Positions 18,261 to 27,101 of a stretch of 64,000 nt of DNA are shown piece after piece; positions within the stretch are counted from its first letter, which is position 1; the number at the start of each line of letters is the position of its first letter. Origin of the DNA: Lysobacteraceae bacterium PS02065 (GTDB taxonomy: Bacteria > Pseudomonadota > Gammaproteobacteria > Xanthomonadales > Rhodanobacteraceae); contig JASCPI010000002.1 in assembly GCA_029959555.1 (NCBI GenBank), forward strand, positions 1 through 64,000. Reading direction: 5' to 3'. Made by a program: the position numbers and the translations under genes. Under the pieces are notes generated by a model. The model was not told the DNA's origin and ran no database searches. It saw nothing but the letters and a program-made list of their open reading frames with translations.

Positions 18261-18862
18261 GCGTGACGCTCCAGCAAGGCGTGCAGATGGCGGCGCACGG
18301 CCGGCCATTCGGCATCGAGGATCGAGAACACGACGGTATCGCGCAGCGATCCGTCGGCGTGGCGCTTGTGGTGGCGCAGGACGCCGTCCTGCTTCGCACC
18401 GAGGCGCGTGATCGCGTTGCGCGAGGCGTGGTTGAACCAGCTCGTCTCGAACGACACGCTCGCACAGCCGAGCACCTCGAATGCATGGCCGAGCAGCAGG
18501 CGCTTGGCCTCGGTGTTGAGGCCGGTGCGCTGCGCACGCGCCGCGTAGAACGTGTAGCCGATCTTGAGGTTCGGCACCGACGGCTCGAGGTCGTAGCAGC
18601 GCGTGCTGCCGATCACCTCACCACACGCATCGCGCACGGCGAACGCGAGCGCTTCGCCACGCGCCTGCGCGGCGAGTGCCTTGTCGATGTAGGCGGCGAC
18701 GTCGGCCGGCGCCGGCACGTTCGTGTACCAGGCCTCGTGCAACGCGCCGTCCGCGCTCGCGTCTGCGAGTGCATCGGCATGCTCGGGCGTGAGCGGCTCG
18801 AGCACGGCGTGGCGGCCGCGCAGCGTCGGCACCTCGCGCCAGCGGGCGTCGATGTCGTGCAC
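18257..18862 (-). CDS. GNAT family N-acetyltransferase (RimJ/RimL-like)
   Basis: A 201-residue acetyltransferase. The acetyl-CoA region [26 protein letters not shown] and [28 protein letters not shown] are typical of RimJ/L-type GNATs acting on protein N termini or amines. The start is GTG 18862, one base after the argB stop, and its own stop overlaps argC, so it is embedded in the arginine transcript. It is not needed for the pathway, because N-acetylglutamate synthesis is provided by the fused enzyme upstream. Substrate unknown. Confidence 0.87.
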   Translation of the reverse strand: MHDIDARWREVPTLRGRHAVLEPLTPEHADALADASADGALHEAWYTNVPAPADVAAYIDKALAAQARGEALAFAVRDACGEVIGSTRCYDLEPSVPNLKIGYTFYAARAQRTGLNTEAKRLLLGHAFEVLGCASVSFETSWFNHASRNAITRLGAKQDGVLRHHKRHADGSLRDTVVFSILDAEWPAVRRHLHALLERHA

Positions 18863-18863
18863 G

Positions 18864-20189
18864 TCAGCCGACCAGCGTCGCGGGGCGCGTCGAGCAGTGC
18901 GCGACGCAGTGACGGATCTGCTCGAAGTCGTCCATGCCGTACCAGAACACCTTCCACTTCTCCTGCTTGAAGCAGCCGTCGGATTCGGCGTAGTAGAAGA
19001 TGTTGACCTGGTTGTGGTGGCGCGAGCGCCAGAACAGCTGCGGCGTCTCCTCGCGCATGACGTTCCACACGGCGCGGCCGAGGCCTTCGCCCTGCGCGTC
19101 GTCGGACACCGCGAACTTGTCGAGGTAGGTCATGCCGCCGCCGTCGGTGAGGATCACCGCGGTGCGGTAGTTCTCGCTGACGTAGGCGCGCAGCAGCGTC
19201 GTGCGCTCGAAGTAGTCGTCGAGGAGCGTGCGGCCGAAGCTCGACTCGATCAGCGCGCGCAGGCGCACGAGGTCGAGCTCGTCCCAGCGCGTCGCGCGCA
19301 GCACGCGTTCACCGCGGCGCACGAGCGTGCCGGAACCCTTGTGCGTGAACAGCTCCTTGGCGAGATCGGCCGGGCGCGTGATCGACACCGACGACTCGAG
19401 CGGCAGCTTGTCGAGCAGGTCCTTGATCTGCTCGATCTTGACCTTCATGCCGCCGTGGATCCAGGGCTGCGCGACGAGGTGCTCGTACTCGGTCGACAGG
19501 TTGATCGAATCGATGACCTTGCCGTCGGCATCGAGCAGGCCGCCCGTGCCGGTCAGGAACACGATCTTGTAGGGCTGCAGTTCGCGCACGAGTTCGTTCG
19601 CGGCGAAGTCGGCGTTGATGTTGAGGATCTGCCCGGCCGGCGTCTCGCCGAGGCTCGTGATGACCGGGATCGAGCCGGCCTGCAGGCTCGCCTCGATCGG
19701 CGCGAGGTTGACCGCCTTGACCTCGCCGACGAGGCCGTAGGTGTCGCGGTCGAGGTAGTCGGCCTCGAACACGCCGCCGGTGATCGAGGTCGCGCGCACG
19801 CCGTTCTGCTGCAGCGCCTCGACGAGCTTGAGGTTGGACGACTGGAACACCTTGCGCACGATCGCGAGCGCCTCGGGCGAGGTCACGCGCAGGCCGTTGA
19901 CGGTGTGCTTCTCGATGCCGGCGGCCGACAGTTCCGCATCGAGCTGCGGACCCGCACCGTGCAGCACGATCGGCGTGAGGCCGACCTCCTGCAGGAACGC
20001 AAGCGACGAGGTGAGGTCGTCGAGTTCGTCGCGCAGCACCGCACCGCCGACCTTGACGACGGCGAAGCGCTTCGCGTCGAGCTGCGAGAAGCGCTTGAGG
20101 TACTGGCTGATCTCCTTCGCGCTGGCCATGCTCGAAAGCAGGCGCACGATGGTCTGGCGGGTCTGGAGGTGGGTGGCGGGAACGTTCAC
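18864..20189 (-). CDS. argB: bifunctional N-acetylglutamate synthase/kinase
   Basis: A 441-residue fusion. Residues 40-290 are an acetylglutamate kinase ([52 protein letters not shown]). The remainder is a vertebrate-type NAT/GNAT domain ([37 protein letters not shown]). This architecture is known from Xanthomonas and makes both N-acetylglutamate and its phosphate, the first two steps of arginine synthesis, and is the expected point of feedback control by arginine. It lies 64 bases after the deacetylase gene. No separate argA or argJ is in the cluster. Confidence 0.94.
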   Translation of the reverse strand: MNVPATHLQTRQTIVRLLSSMASAKEISQYLKRFSQLDAKRFAVVKVGGAVLRDELDDLTSSLAFLQEVGLTPIVLHGAGPQLDAELSAAGIEKHTVNGLRVTSPEALAIVRKVFQSSNLKLVEALQQNGVRATSITGGVFEADYLDRDTYGLVGEVKAVNLAPIEASLQAGSIPVITSLGETPAGQILNINADFAANELVRELQPYKIVFLTGTGGLLDADGKVIDSINLSTEYEHLVAQPWIHGGMKVKIEQIKDLLDKLPLESSVSITRPADLAKELFTHKGSGTLVRRGERVLRATRWDELDLVRLRALIESSFGRTLLDDYFERTTLLRAYVSENYRTAVILTDGGGMTYLDKFAVSDDAQGEGLGRAVWNVMREETPQLFWRSRHHNQVNIFYYAESDGCFKQEKWKVFWYGMDDFEQIRHCVAHCSTRPATLVG

Positions 20190-20253
20190 GGGCGTCGGGT
20201 CATCGAAGGGAAATCGGCCAGCGCGGACGCCGGATGCGGAAGGGCGCGCGGGG

Positions 20254-21348
20254 TCACACGCCGTTGATGATGCGGTGCACGGTGGCGGCGTAACGCTCGA
20301 GCTGCTCGAGCATCACGAACTCGTCGGCGGTGTGCGCCTGCGCGATGTCGCCGGGCCCGTAGACGAGCGCGGTGTAGCCGCCGGCCGAGAACAGCGAGGC
20401 CTCGGTCCAGAAGTCGACCGCGTTGCCGATCGGCAGGTCGAAGGCGTCGGCAACGTCGCGCGCGGCGAGGCGGCGCTCCTCGGCACGGGCGATGTCGCCC
20501 GACGGCAGGCTCGGTCCGCGGAAGGTCTCGGCGAACGTCGCGGCGGCCGGATCGGCGAAGCCGGCGAACGTCGCGAGCAGCTCGTCGATGTCCATCGACG
20601 GCAGCGGCCGGAAACCGAAGCGCAGCTCGGCGGCGGGCGCGATCATGTTGGCCTTGATGCCGCCTTCGACACGGCCGATGTTGAAGCGCAGGCCGGTCAG
20701 GCCGCCGAAGCGCGCGTGCGCGAGCGAGTCGACATGGTCGAGTGCCTTGCCGCCCCAGCGCATGGCCTGGTGCAGCGCGCTCGCCGACGGATCCTGCTTG
20801 CCGGACGCGTGTCCGGCGCGGCCCGCGAACGTCATGAGTACCGAGCTGATGCCGCGGTGCGCGAGCACGGCTTCGCAGCGCGTCGGCTCGGCGACGAGCA
20901 CGGCCTCGTACGGGATGCCGCGCGCGAGGAACGCCGCGATGCAACGCGGATCGTTGGCTTCCTCGTCGGTCGAGAACAGGAACGCCGCGTCGCCGCTGCC
21001 GGCCTGCGCGGCGGCGACGAGCGCGGCGGCCGCGCCCTTGATGTCGCAGACGCCGAGGCCGACGACGCGGTCGTCGAGGCGGCGCATGACGTGCGGATCG
21101 GCGCTCCAGTGCGGCGAATCGGGCACGGTGTCGAGGTGCACGTTGAACAGGATCGTCGGCGTGCCGCGCACGGCGTGGAAGCTCACCGCGCCGGCGCCGT
21201 GGTCGATCACCTCGATCGCGAAGTCGGGCAGCTGGGCGCGCAGGTAGTCGAAGATGCCGCCGGTCGTGATCGCACGCGGCGGGTTGCGCGTGTCGTACGA
21301 CACGAGGTGTTCGAGGTGGGCGAGTGTGCTGTCGAGCAGGGTCGTCAT
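20254..21348 (-). CDS. argE: acetylornithine/acetylcitrulline deacetylase
   Basis: A 364-residue M20 metallopeptidase-type deacetylase: FNVHLDTVP (metal His/Asp), [17 protein letters not shown] (metal Asp), [12 protein letters not shown] (catalytic Glu) and the late His in [10 protein letters not shown]. Because the transcarbamylase beside it uses N-acetylornithine, the natural substrate is most likely N-acetyl-L-citrulline, as for Xanthomonas ArgE'. The start is ATG 21348, 20 bases after a small GNAT gene. The substrate assignment rests on the AOTCase neighbour and is inference. Confidence 0.93.
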   Translation of the reverse strand: MTTLLDSTLAHLEHLVSYDTRNPPRAITTGGIFDYLRAQLPDFAIEVIDHGAGAVSFHAVRGTPTILFNVHLDTVPDSPHWSADPHVMRRLDDRVVGLGVCDIKGAAAALVAAAQAGSGDAAFLFSTDEEANDPRCIAAFLARGIPYEAVLVAEPTRCEAVLAHRGISSVLMTFAGRAGHASGKQDPSASALHQAMRWGGKALDHVDSLAHARFGGLTGLRFNIGRVEGGIKANMIAPAAELRFGFRPLPSMDIDELLATFAGFADPAAATFAETFRGPSLPSGDIARAEERRLAARDVADAFDLPIGNAVDFWTEASLFSAGGYTALVYGPGDIAQAHTADEFVMLEQLERYAATVHRIINGV

Positions 21349-21368
21349 GGACGGTCCGGTACGTTGCG

Positions 21369-21806
21369 TCAGGCCGCGATCGCGCGGGTGTAGAGGTCCA
21401 TGTCGAGCTTCTCCATGAGGCGATCCGGGCGTGCCGGCGCGGCGAAGCCGTGGCGTGCGTAGACGCCGTGCGCGTCGAACGTCGCGAGCATGAAGCGGCG
21501 CAGGCCCTGCAGTTGCGCATGCGCCATGACGGCGTGCATGAGCTGCGTGCTGTAGCCGCGCCCGCGATGCGCTTCGAGCACGAACACGTCGGCGAGGTAC
21601 GCGAACGTCGCGAAGTCCGACACCACGCGCGCGAACGCGACCTGCCCCGCACCGTCGACGTAGCCGCCGAAGCACAGCGAACCCTCCATAGCGCGCGCGA
21701 CCGTGCCGCGCGGGATGCCGCGCGACCAGTAGGCCTCGACCAGGAAGCCGTGGATCACGTCGAGGTCGAGGCGTGCCTTGTCGGTGGAGATGTCGAATGT
21801 CGTCAT
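21369..21806 (-). CDS. small GNAT family N-acetyltransferase
   Basis: A 145-residue acetyltransferase. The acetyl-CoA motif is VFVLEAHRGRGYSTQLMHAV, preceded by FAYLADV and followed by RRFMLATFDAHGVYARHGF. It starts at ATG 21806 (FDISTDKARLD), after the hairpin element that separates it from argG. It lies within the arginine cluster but is not an obvious pathway enzyme; this small GNAT type with GRGYSTQLM is common and uncharacterised. Substrate unknown. Confidence 0.87.
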   Translation of the reverse strand: MTTFDISTDKARLDLDVIHGFLVEAYWSRGIPRGTVARAMEGSLCFGGYVDGAGQVAFARVVSDFATFAYLADVFVLEAHRGRGYSTQLMHAVMAHAQLQGLRRFMLATFDAHGVYARHGFAAPARPDRLMEKLDMDLYTRAIAA

Positions 21807-21824
21807 GGTCCTGCCAGTGCATGT

Positions 21825-21900
21825 CCCTTCTCCCTCCGGGAGAAGGGCCTGCCCCGTACGTGACACGGGGTGCCCCGAAGGGGCGGATGAGGGTGCGGGG
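21825..21900. repeat. GC-rich palindromic intergenic repeat
   Basis: The hairpin arms CCCTTCTCCC and GGGAGAAGGG are perfect with a TCC loop (21825-21847). They are followed by a second short inverted stretch, GCCCC-gaa-GGGGC, and GGATGAGGGTGCGGGG. It resembles the element at 6204 and sits in the 165-base gap between argG and the small GNAT gene. Such a structure may stabilise or partly terminate the argF'-argG message. Confidence 0.6.
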
Positions 21901-21971
21901 CCGCGACACCATCGAGCTGGAATCGCCCTTGCGCCTTCCTCATTCCGCTCCGGGTGGGAGAAGAACCGCGA

Positions 21972-23168
21972 TCAACGCCCGCCGTTGACCTGCGCGTACA
22001 GCGTCGAGCTCATGCCGAACAGCTTGATGAAGCCCTCGGCCTCCTCGACGCCCCAGTCGGCCGACTGCGCGTACGTCGCACCCTTCGCGTTGAGCAGGTG
22101 CGGCGAACGCACCGCCACCGCGTCGACACGGCCGCCGCGCGTCTCGAGCACGACCTCGCCGTTGACCTTGGCCTGCGACGACTTCAGGAACGCCTCGAGA
22201 TCGCTCTTGAGCGGATCGTGGAAGAAGCCTTCATAGACGAGCTCGACCCATTTGCGCGCGACATCGGGCTTGAAGCGGTTCTGCTGCTTGGTCAGCACCG
22301 CGTCCTCGAGCGCGCGATGCGCGGCGAGCAGCGAGACGAGACCCGGCGCCTCGAACACGATGCGGCCCTTGAGGCCGATCACGGTGTCGCCCGTGTAGAC
22401 GCCGCGGCCGACGCCGTAGGGCGCGAACAGCGCATTGAGCTTCGCGAGGATCTTCTCGCCGGCGAGCTTCTCGCCGTCCAGCGCGACGGCCTCGCCCTCG
22501 ACGAACGTCAGCGTCACCGACAACGGCGCCTCGGGCCATTCGGCGCGCGGCGCGCACCAGCCGCGCGCGCCTTCGCCGGGCGCTTCCCAGCGGTCGATTT
22601 CGCCGCCCGACATGGTCAGGCCGAGCAGGTTCTCGTTGATCGTGTAGGCCTGCTGCTTGGCGCGCACGCCGAAGCCGCGCTCCTCGAGGTACTTCTGCTC
22701 GTAGGCGCGCGTCTGCGTGTGCTCCTTCTGGATCTCGCGGATCGGCGCGACGATGGTGTAGTCGCCGAGCGCCTTGACGGCGAGGTCGAAGCGCACCTGG
22801 TCGTTGCCCATGCCGGTGCAGCCGTGCGCGATCGCCTTCGTGCCGAGTTCGGCCGCACGCGCGAGCGCGGCGTCGACGATCAGGTAGCGGTCCGAGACGA
22901 GCAGCGGGTACTGGCCCTGGTAGCCCTCGCCGGCCCACACGAACGGCTTGACGAAGCCGTTCCAGATCGAGGGACCGCCGTCGACGGTGCGATGGCTGGC
23001 GACGCCGAGTTCGGCGGCGCGCTTCTCGATGAAGTCGCGCTCGGCGTCGTCGACGCCGCCGGTGTCGGCGAACACCGTGTGGACCGCGTAGCCCTTCTCC
23101 TTGAGGTAGGGCACGCAGAAGCTCGTGTCGAGGCCGCCCGAGAAGGCGAGGACGATGTCTTGGCTCAT
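21972..23168 (-). CDS. argG: argininosuccinate synthase
   Basis: A 398-residue ATP-dependent synthase. P-loop pyrophosphatase motif [13 protein letters not shown] at the N terminus, [15 protein letters not shown], and [20 protein letters not shown] near the end. It joins citrulline and aspartate. The gene is 26 bases after argF' and probably shares its transcript and its attenuator. Start at ATG 23168. The sequence is of the shorter bacterial type used in Xanthomonadales. Confidence 0.95.
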   Translation of the reverse strand: MSQDIVLAFSGGLDTSFCVPYLKEKGYAVHTVFADTGGVDDAERDFIEKRAAELGVASHRTVDGGPSIWNGFVKPFVWAGEGYQGQYPLLVSDRYLIVDAALARAAELGTKAIAHGCTGMGNDQVRFDLAVKALGDYTIVAPIREIQKEHTQTRAYEQKYLEERGFGVRAKQQAYTINENLLGLTMSGGEIDRWEAPGEGARGWCAPRAEWPEAPLSVTLTFVEGEAVALDGEKLAGEKILAKLNALFAPYGVGRGVYTGDTVIGLKGRIVFEAPGLVSLLAAHRALEDAVLTKQQNRFKPDVARKWVELVYEGFFHDPLKSDLEAFLKSSQAKVNGEVVLETRGGRVDAVAVRSPHLLNAKGATYAQSADWGVEEAEGFIKLFGMSSTLYAQVNGGR

Positions 23169-23194
23169 GGGTATGTCCGGTAAAGAGGTGTCGG

Positions 23195-24202
23195 TTACGA
23201 AGTCGCGAGCGTGGCCATGATGGCCTTCTGCACGTGCAGGCGGTTCTCGGCCTCGTCGATCGCGATGCACGCGGGCGAGTCCATGACGGCGTCGGTCGCC
23301 TTGACGTTGCGGCGCAGCGGCAGGCAGTGACTGAACAGGCCGTTGTTCGTGAGCGCCATCTTGGCCTCGTCGACGATGAAGTGCTTGCTCGCCTCGCGCA
23401 CGGGCTTTTCCTGCTCCCAGCGGCCGAAGAACGGCAGCGCGCCCCAACTCTTGGCGTAGACGACGTCGGCGTCGCGATAGGCGTCCTCGATGTCGTGGCT
23501 GACCTTGAGCGAGCCGCCGTTCTGCGCGGCGTTGTCGCGGCCGTGTTCCATGTAGCGCGGATCGAGCAGGTAGTCGGGGTTCGGGCACAGCAGCGTCACG
23601 TCCATGCCGAAGCGCGTCGCGATGAGCAGCGACGAGTTGGCGACGGCCGTGTTGAGCGGCTTCGGGTGATAGGTCCAGGTCAGCACGTACTTGCGGCCAC
23701 GCAGGTCCTTCGTGCCGAGGTGCTCCTGCAGCGCGAGGATGTGGGCGAGTTCCTGGCAGGGATGGGTGATCGTCTCCATGTTGATGACGGGCACCGTGGC
23801 GTAGCGCGCGAACGCGTGGATGACGCGGTCCTCGCGGTCGACCGACCAGTCCTGGAACTTCGGGAACGCGCGCACGGCGATCAGGTCGACGTACCGGCTC
23901 AGCACGCGCGCGACTTCGGCGATGTGTTCCTCGGTGTCACCGTCCATGACGGTGCCGACGTCGAACTCGATCGGCCACGCGTCCTTGCCCGGTGCGAGCA
24001 CGATGGCCTTGCCGCCGAGCTGGTGTGCGCCGAGCTCGAAGCTCGTGCGCGTGCGCATGGACGGATTGAAGAACAGCAGCGCGATCGCCTTGCCCTCCAG
24101 GGCCTTGCCCTGCTTCGACTGCTTGAAGTGCGCGGCCTGTTCGAGGAGGTCGTCGAGTTCGGCGCGGCTCCAGTCCTGCGTGGTCAGGAAATGTCGAGGC
24201 AT
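23195..24202 (-). CDS. argF': N-acetylornithine carbamoyltransferase
   Basis: A 335-residue transcarbamylase: carbamoyl phosphate loop [31 protein letters not shown], and the end [18 protein letters not shown] plus [13 protein letters not shown]. The [11 protein letters not shown] segment and the HCLPLRR loop are those of Xanthomonas N-acetylornithine transcarbamylase, not ordinary OTCase (which has HCLPA). It carbamylates N-acetylornithine to N-acetylcitrulline, so deacetylation follows rather than precedes the step. It is the first structural gene of the arginine cluster, preceded by a leader ORF and terminator. Start at ATG 24202. Confidence 0.95.
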   Translation of the reverse strand: MPRHFLTTQDWSRAELDDLLEQAAHFKQSKQGKALEGKAIALLFFNPSMRTRTSFELGAHQLGGKAIVLAPGKDAWPIEFDVGTVMDGDTEEHIAEVARVLSRYVDLIAVRAFPKFQDWSVDREDRVIHAFARYATVPVINMETITHPCQELAHILALQEHLGTKDLRGRKYVLTWTYHPKPLNTAVANSSLLIATRFGMDVTLLCPNPDYLLDPRYMEHGRDNAAQNGGSLKVSHDIEDAYRDADVVYAKSWGALPFFGRWEQEKPVREASKHFIVDEAKMALTNNGLFSHCLPLRRNVKATDAVMDSPACIAIDEAENRLHVQKAIMATLATS

Positions 24203-24241
24203 CGTGGGTCCCATGGGTTGGCGGTGGGTGGGGCGGAGCAC

Positions 24242-24269
24242 AAAAAAACCCGGCTCGCGGGCCGGGTTT
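24242..24269 (-). terminator. intrinsic terminator upstream of argF' (attenuator stem)
   Basis: On the minus strand AAACCCGGC and GCCGGGTTT form a perfect 9-bp stem with the loop CCGCGA, followed by seven T residues in all. It lies between the leader ORF stop (24304) and the argF' start (24202). This position is 40-60 bases before a structural gene on the same strand, where a terminator only makes sense as regulation or as the end of an upstream transcript. Confidence 0.85.
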
Positions 24270-24342
24270 CGGATCATCTGCACGGTTGCGCGTGCGCGAC
24301 AGCCTACCCGACCGGTATGACGGCCTGCGGTCGGCGCGCGCG
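24242..24342 (-). promoter_or_regulatory. candidate ribosome-mediated arginine attenuator
   Basis: Four segments are visible in the minus-strand RNA. Segment 1, CCGACCG (24328-24334), covers the last Arg codons. Segment 2, CGGTCGG (24308-24314), is its perfect complement. The overlapping GGTCGGGT (24306-24313) can alternatively pair with segment 3, ACCCGGCC (24260-24267), over 8 bp including one G-U pair. Segment 3 is the 5' arm of the terminator, closed by segment 4. A ribosome stalled at Arg codons would mask 1, free 2 to pair with 3, and prevent termination; fast translation to the stop would mask 2 and allow termination. Confidence 0.6.
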
Positions 24343-24432
24343 CGACGTCATGCCCGCGGCGAGATGCGCGCTGGACTGGAAGTCGCCGTCGGAGAGGTGA
24401 TGCTGCATGGGCGCGACGTTACCGTGATTCAT
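24304..24432 (-). CDS. candidate arginine leader peptide
   Basis: A 42-codon open frame from ATG 24432 to TAG 24304. Near its end it reads SRARRPQAVIPVG, with Arg codons CGC (24340-24342), CGC (24334-24336) and CGA (24331-24333), about 25 bases before the stop. The start is uncertain: no strong ribosome binding site is seen, and ATG at 24408 or 24351 would give 34 or 15 codons ending identically. The link with the downstream pairing segments is the main argument for a leader peptide. It is too short to be found by normal gene prediction. Confidence 0.5.
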   Translation of the reverse strand: MNHGNVAPMQHHLSDGDFQSSAHLAAGMTSRARRPQAVIPVG

Positions 24433-24457
24433 GCTGCCGTGCAACAGGACGCACGAA

Positions 24458-24485
24458 ACCCGCGGCCGTATGGACGGCCGCGGGT
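24458..24485 (-). terminator. terminator-like hairpin after glycine-zipper gene
   Basis: The arms ACCCGCGGCCGT and ACGGCCGCGGGT form a perfect 12-bp stem with loop ATGG or CCAT. On the minus strand it is followed by TTTCGTGCG, a short and weak T run. It begins 19 bases after the stop of the gene ending at 24504 and probably ends its transcript before the arginine leader. Confidence 0.7.
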
Positions 24486-24503
24486 GCAGAAGCGGAGAAC
24501 GGC

Positions 24504-25043
24504 TTACTCGGCCGGGGCGACGCTCACGCGGACGCGCATGCGCTCGCCCGGATCGTAGTTGAGGTGCGACATGTAGACGTCGCCACGGTAGCGGTACTGC
24601 ACGTCGTAGCCGATCACGCGGCGCTCGCGCGCATAGTCGTTGACGCTGCGGCAGCGCGTTTCCGTACTCGTGTAGTAACGATCGTCGCGGCGCGAGGCGT
24701 TGTTGCCGATCGCGCCGCCCACGACCGCGCCGGCGACCGTTGCGGCCTTGCGGCCGTCACCCTTGCCGACCGTGTTGCCGAGCGCGCCGCCGACGATCGC
24801 GCCGATCACCGTGCCCGCGGCATTGTTGCCGCGAGTCTCGCGATGCTCGACCTCGGTGTCGTAGCACTCCTCGCGCGGACGCGAGGTCTCGACGTAGTCG
24901 TAGACCGGATCGACGCTGAGCACGTCGGCCCAGGCCACCTTCGAGGATTCGGACACGCGGTCGTCGTAGCGGTCGCGGTCCTGCGCATGAGCCGTCGCGG
25001 CGAAGGTGGCGACCACGGCAGCGGCCAGTGCGTACTTCAACAT
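24504..25043 (-). CDS. glycine-zipper 2TM domain outer-membrane/envelope protein
   Basis: A 179-residue exported protein: signal peptide MLKYALAAAVVATFAATAHA, then a Cys-containing region, a glycine-zipper pair (NNAAGTVIGAIVGGALGN and AATVAGAVVGGAIGN, about residues 73-112) as in SlyB/17-kDa surface antigen proteins, and a C-terminal beta-type domain with a second Cys (ETRCRSVNDY). Such proteins are usually outer-membrane or periplasmic stress-linked factors. GGAGG lies about 9 bases upstream of ATG 25043. No lipobox is seen. It is monocistronic by context. Confidence 0.88.
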   Translation of the reverse strand: MLKYALAAAVVATFAATAHAQDRDRYDDRVSESSKVAWADVLSVDPVYDYVETSRPREECYDTEVEHRETRGNNAAGTVIGAIVGGALGNTVGKGDGRKAATVAGAVVGGAIGNNASRRDDRYYTSTETRCRSVNDYARERRVIGYDVQYRYRGDVYMSHLNYDPGERMRVRVSVAPAE

Positions 25044-25173
25044 CACAACAACCTCCAGCATCGGGGAAGCGGACGGTCTGCCGGGTTCGATGCGTTCCGG
25101 TCGCGTGTCCGCGGACACGCTGCGCCCACATTGCGTAAGGCCGGATTACATCATCATTTCACTGAATGCTAAC

Positions 25174-25191
25174 TAAGGCCGACCGGCCTTA
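25174..25191. promoter_or_regulatory. inverted repeat between glycine-zipper gene and cysS
   Basis: The arms TAAGGCC and GGCCTTA are perfect with a 4-base spacer (GACC); another TAAGGCCGGATTA half-copy lies at 25136. It sits in the 215-base divergent region, closer to cysS. It could be an operator shared by both genes or a small hairpin; no regulator is known for it. Confidence 0.4.
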
Positions 25192-25258
25192 ACATTCGGC
25201 CGGCGGCCCCTGCGGCCCGCCTGCTATGATCCGCGGCCCCCGACGTCCCGCCGATGCC

Positions 25259-26662
25259 ATGACGACGCTGCGCCTGCACAACTCCCTGACCCGCAAGGTC
25301 GAAGACTTCGTCCCGGCCGATCCGGCGCGCGTGACGATGTACGTGTGCGGCCCGACCGTCTACAACTACGTGCACATCGGCAACGCGCGACCGGCCGTCG
25401 TGTTCGGCCTGCTGGCACGCCTGTTGCGCCGCCGCCACCCGAACGTCGTGTTCGCGCGCAACATCACCGACGTCGACGACAAGATCAACGCCGCGGCCGC
25501 GCAGGCCGGCGTGCCGATCGGCACGATCACCGAGCGCTACACGAAAGCCTACGTCGAGGACATGGCGCGCCTCGGCGTCGACGCGCCCGACGTGGTGCCG
25601 TTCGCGACCGCCCACATCGCCGAGATCGTCGCGCTCTGCGAGCGACTCATCGAGGCCGGCCACGCCTACGCGGCCGAAGGCCACGTGCTCTTCGATGTCG
25701 CCAGCTACGCCGACTACGGCCACCTGTCGGGCCGCTCGGTCGACGACATGATTGCCGGCGCGCGCGTCGAGGTCGCTCCGTACAAGAAGAATCCGGCCGA
25801 TTTCGTGCTGTGGAAGCCATCGACCGACGATCTCCCGGGCTGGGACAGCCCGTGGGGCCGTGGCCGCCCCGGCTGGCACATCGAGTGCTCGGCGATGGCG
25901 GCGACCCACCTCGGCGAGACGATCGACATCCACGCCGGCGGCAACGACCTCATGTTCCCGCACCACGAGAACGAGATCGCGCAGAGCACCTGCGCGCACG
26001 GCGGCAAGGTGTTCGCGCGCTACTGGCTGCACAACGGCATGCTCACGTTCGACGGGCGCAAGATGTCCAAGTCGATCGGCAACGTGCTCGTGCTGCACGA
26101 GCTGCTCGATCGCCACCCGCCCGAGGTGCTGCGCTTCCTGCTGCTCAAGGCGCACTACCGCCAGCCGCTGGACTGGTCCGACAGCGCGCTCGCGCAGGCG
26201 CGCGCGACGCTCGACGGCTGGTACGGCGTGCTGCGCGACCGCGCGGACGTCGTCGTCGACGAGTCTGCGCTCGACGTCCCGGCCGATCTCGAGCAGGCCC
26301 TCTGCGACGACCTCAACACGCCCGAAGCCTTCGCGGTCATCGCGCGGCTCGCCGACGAGGCCCGCAAGGCCGACGGCGACGCGCGCCCGGCGGCCAAGGC
26401 GGCGCTGCTCGGCGCCGCACGCTTCCTCGGCCTGCTCGTGCAGGATCCCGACACCTGGTTCCAGCAGACCGTCGGCGGCGACGCGATCGACGCCGCCTGG
26501 GTGCAAGGCCTGCTCGACGAGCGCCTCGCCGCGCGCGCGGCCAAGGACTACGCACGCGCCGATGCGATCCGCGTCGAGCTCGCCGCACGCAACATCGTCA
26601 TCGAGGATGGCCCGCAAGGCGCCCGCTGGAAGGTCGTGGGGAACGATGACCGTGCCGCCTGA
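25259..26662 (+). CDS. cysS: cysteinyl-tRNA synthetase
   Basis: A 467-residue class Ia synthetase. [17 protein letters not shown] holds the first zinc Cys and the HIGH-type [17 protein letters not shown] and HHENEIAQS supply the remaining zinc ligands; KMSKSIGN is the KMSKS loop. The C terminus ([17 protein letters not shown]) is the CysRS-specific domain. Length is typical. The start is ATG 25259. It overlaps sufE by 17 bases, so the cysteine-charging and cysteine-desulfuration enzymes are co-expressed. Confidence 0.95.
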   Translation: MTTLRLHNSLTRKVEDFVPADPARVTMYVCGPTVYNYVHIGNARPAVVFGLLARLLRRRHPNVVFARNITDVDDKINAAAAQAGVPIGTITERYTKAYVEDMARLGVDAPDVVPFATAHIAEIVALCERLIEAGHAYAAEGHVLFDVASYADYGHLSGRSVDDMIAGARVEVAPYKKNPADFVLWKPSTDDLPGWDSPWGRGRPGWHIECSAMAATHLGETIDIHAGGNDLMFPHHENEIAQSTCAHGGKVFARYWLHNGMLTFDGRKMSKSIGNVLVLHELLDRHPPEVLRFLLLKAHYRQPLDWSDSALAQARATLDGWYGVLRDRADVVVDESALDVPADLEQALCDDLNTPEAFAVIARLADEARKADGDARPAAKAALLGAARFLGLLVQDPDTWFQQTVGGDAIDAAWVQGLLDERLAARAAKDYARADAIRVELAARNIVIEDGPQGARWKVVGNDDRAA

Positions 26663-27098
26663 CGTCGTGCCGCCGGCCGAGGCGACGGCCGAACTCGCCC
26701 AGCAGGCGATCGCCGAGGAATTCGGCTTCTTCAGCGACTGGACCGAGCGCTACCAGTACCTCATCGACCTCGGCCGCAAGCTGCCTGCGTTTCCCGACGC
26801 GCTGCGCACCGAGGAACACAAGGTCACCGGCTGCCAGTCGCAGGTGTGGCTGGTCGGCGAAGGCGATGCTTCTGCCCTGCACTTCCGCGCGATCAGCGAT
26901 TCGTCGATCGTCTCGGGGCTGATCGCGCTGCTGCTGCGTGTCTATTCTGGCCGGCCGGCGGCGGAGATCGTCGCGACCGAACCGCGCTTCATCGAGTCGA
27001 TCGGCCTCGCCAAGCACCTCTCGCCGACGCGCTCGAACGGACTCGCCGCGATGCTCGCGACGATCCGCCGCCACGCCGCCGAGACGCTCGCCGCCTGA
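26646..27098 (+). CDS. sufE: SufE family Fe-S cluster assembly protein
   Basis: A 150-residue sulfur acceptor. [20 protein letters not shown] at the start and TGCQSQVWL carrying the persulfide Cys63 are diagnostic; [19 protein letters not shown] is the conserved helix after it. It takes sulfur from SufS-type cysteine desulfurase for Fe-S assembly. It starts within the last 17 bases of cysS. No suf operon genes are adjacent, so it could alternatively serve a CsdA-type desulfurase. Confidence 0.92.
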   Translation: MTVPPDVVPPAEATAELAQQAIAEEFGFFSDWTERYQYLIDLGRKLPAFPDALRTEEHKVTGCQSQVWLVGEGDASALHFRAISDSSIVSGLIALLLRVYSGRPAAEIVATEPRFIESIGLAKHLSPTRSNGLAAMLATIRRHAAETLAA

Positions 27099-27101
27099 GC
27101 C

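Noticed and set aside
24203..24283. N-terminal extension of argF' starting upstream of the terminator
   Set aside because: The extra 27 codons would encode the terminator hairpin itself and are not like the family; ATG 24202 matches homologous starts.
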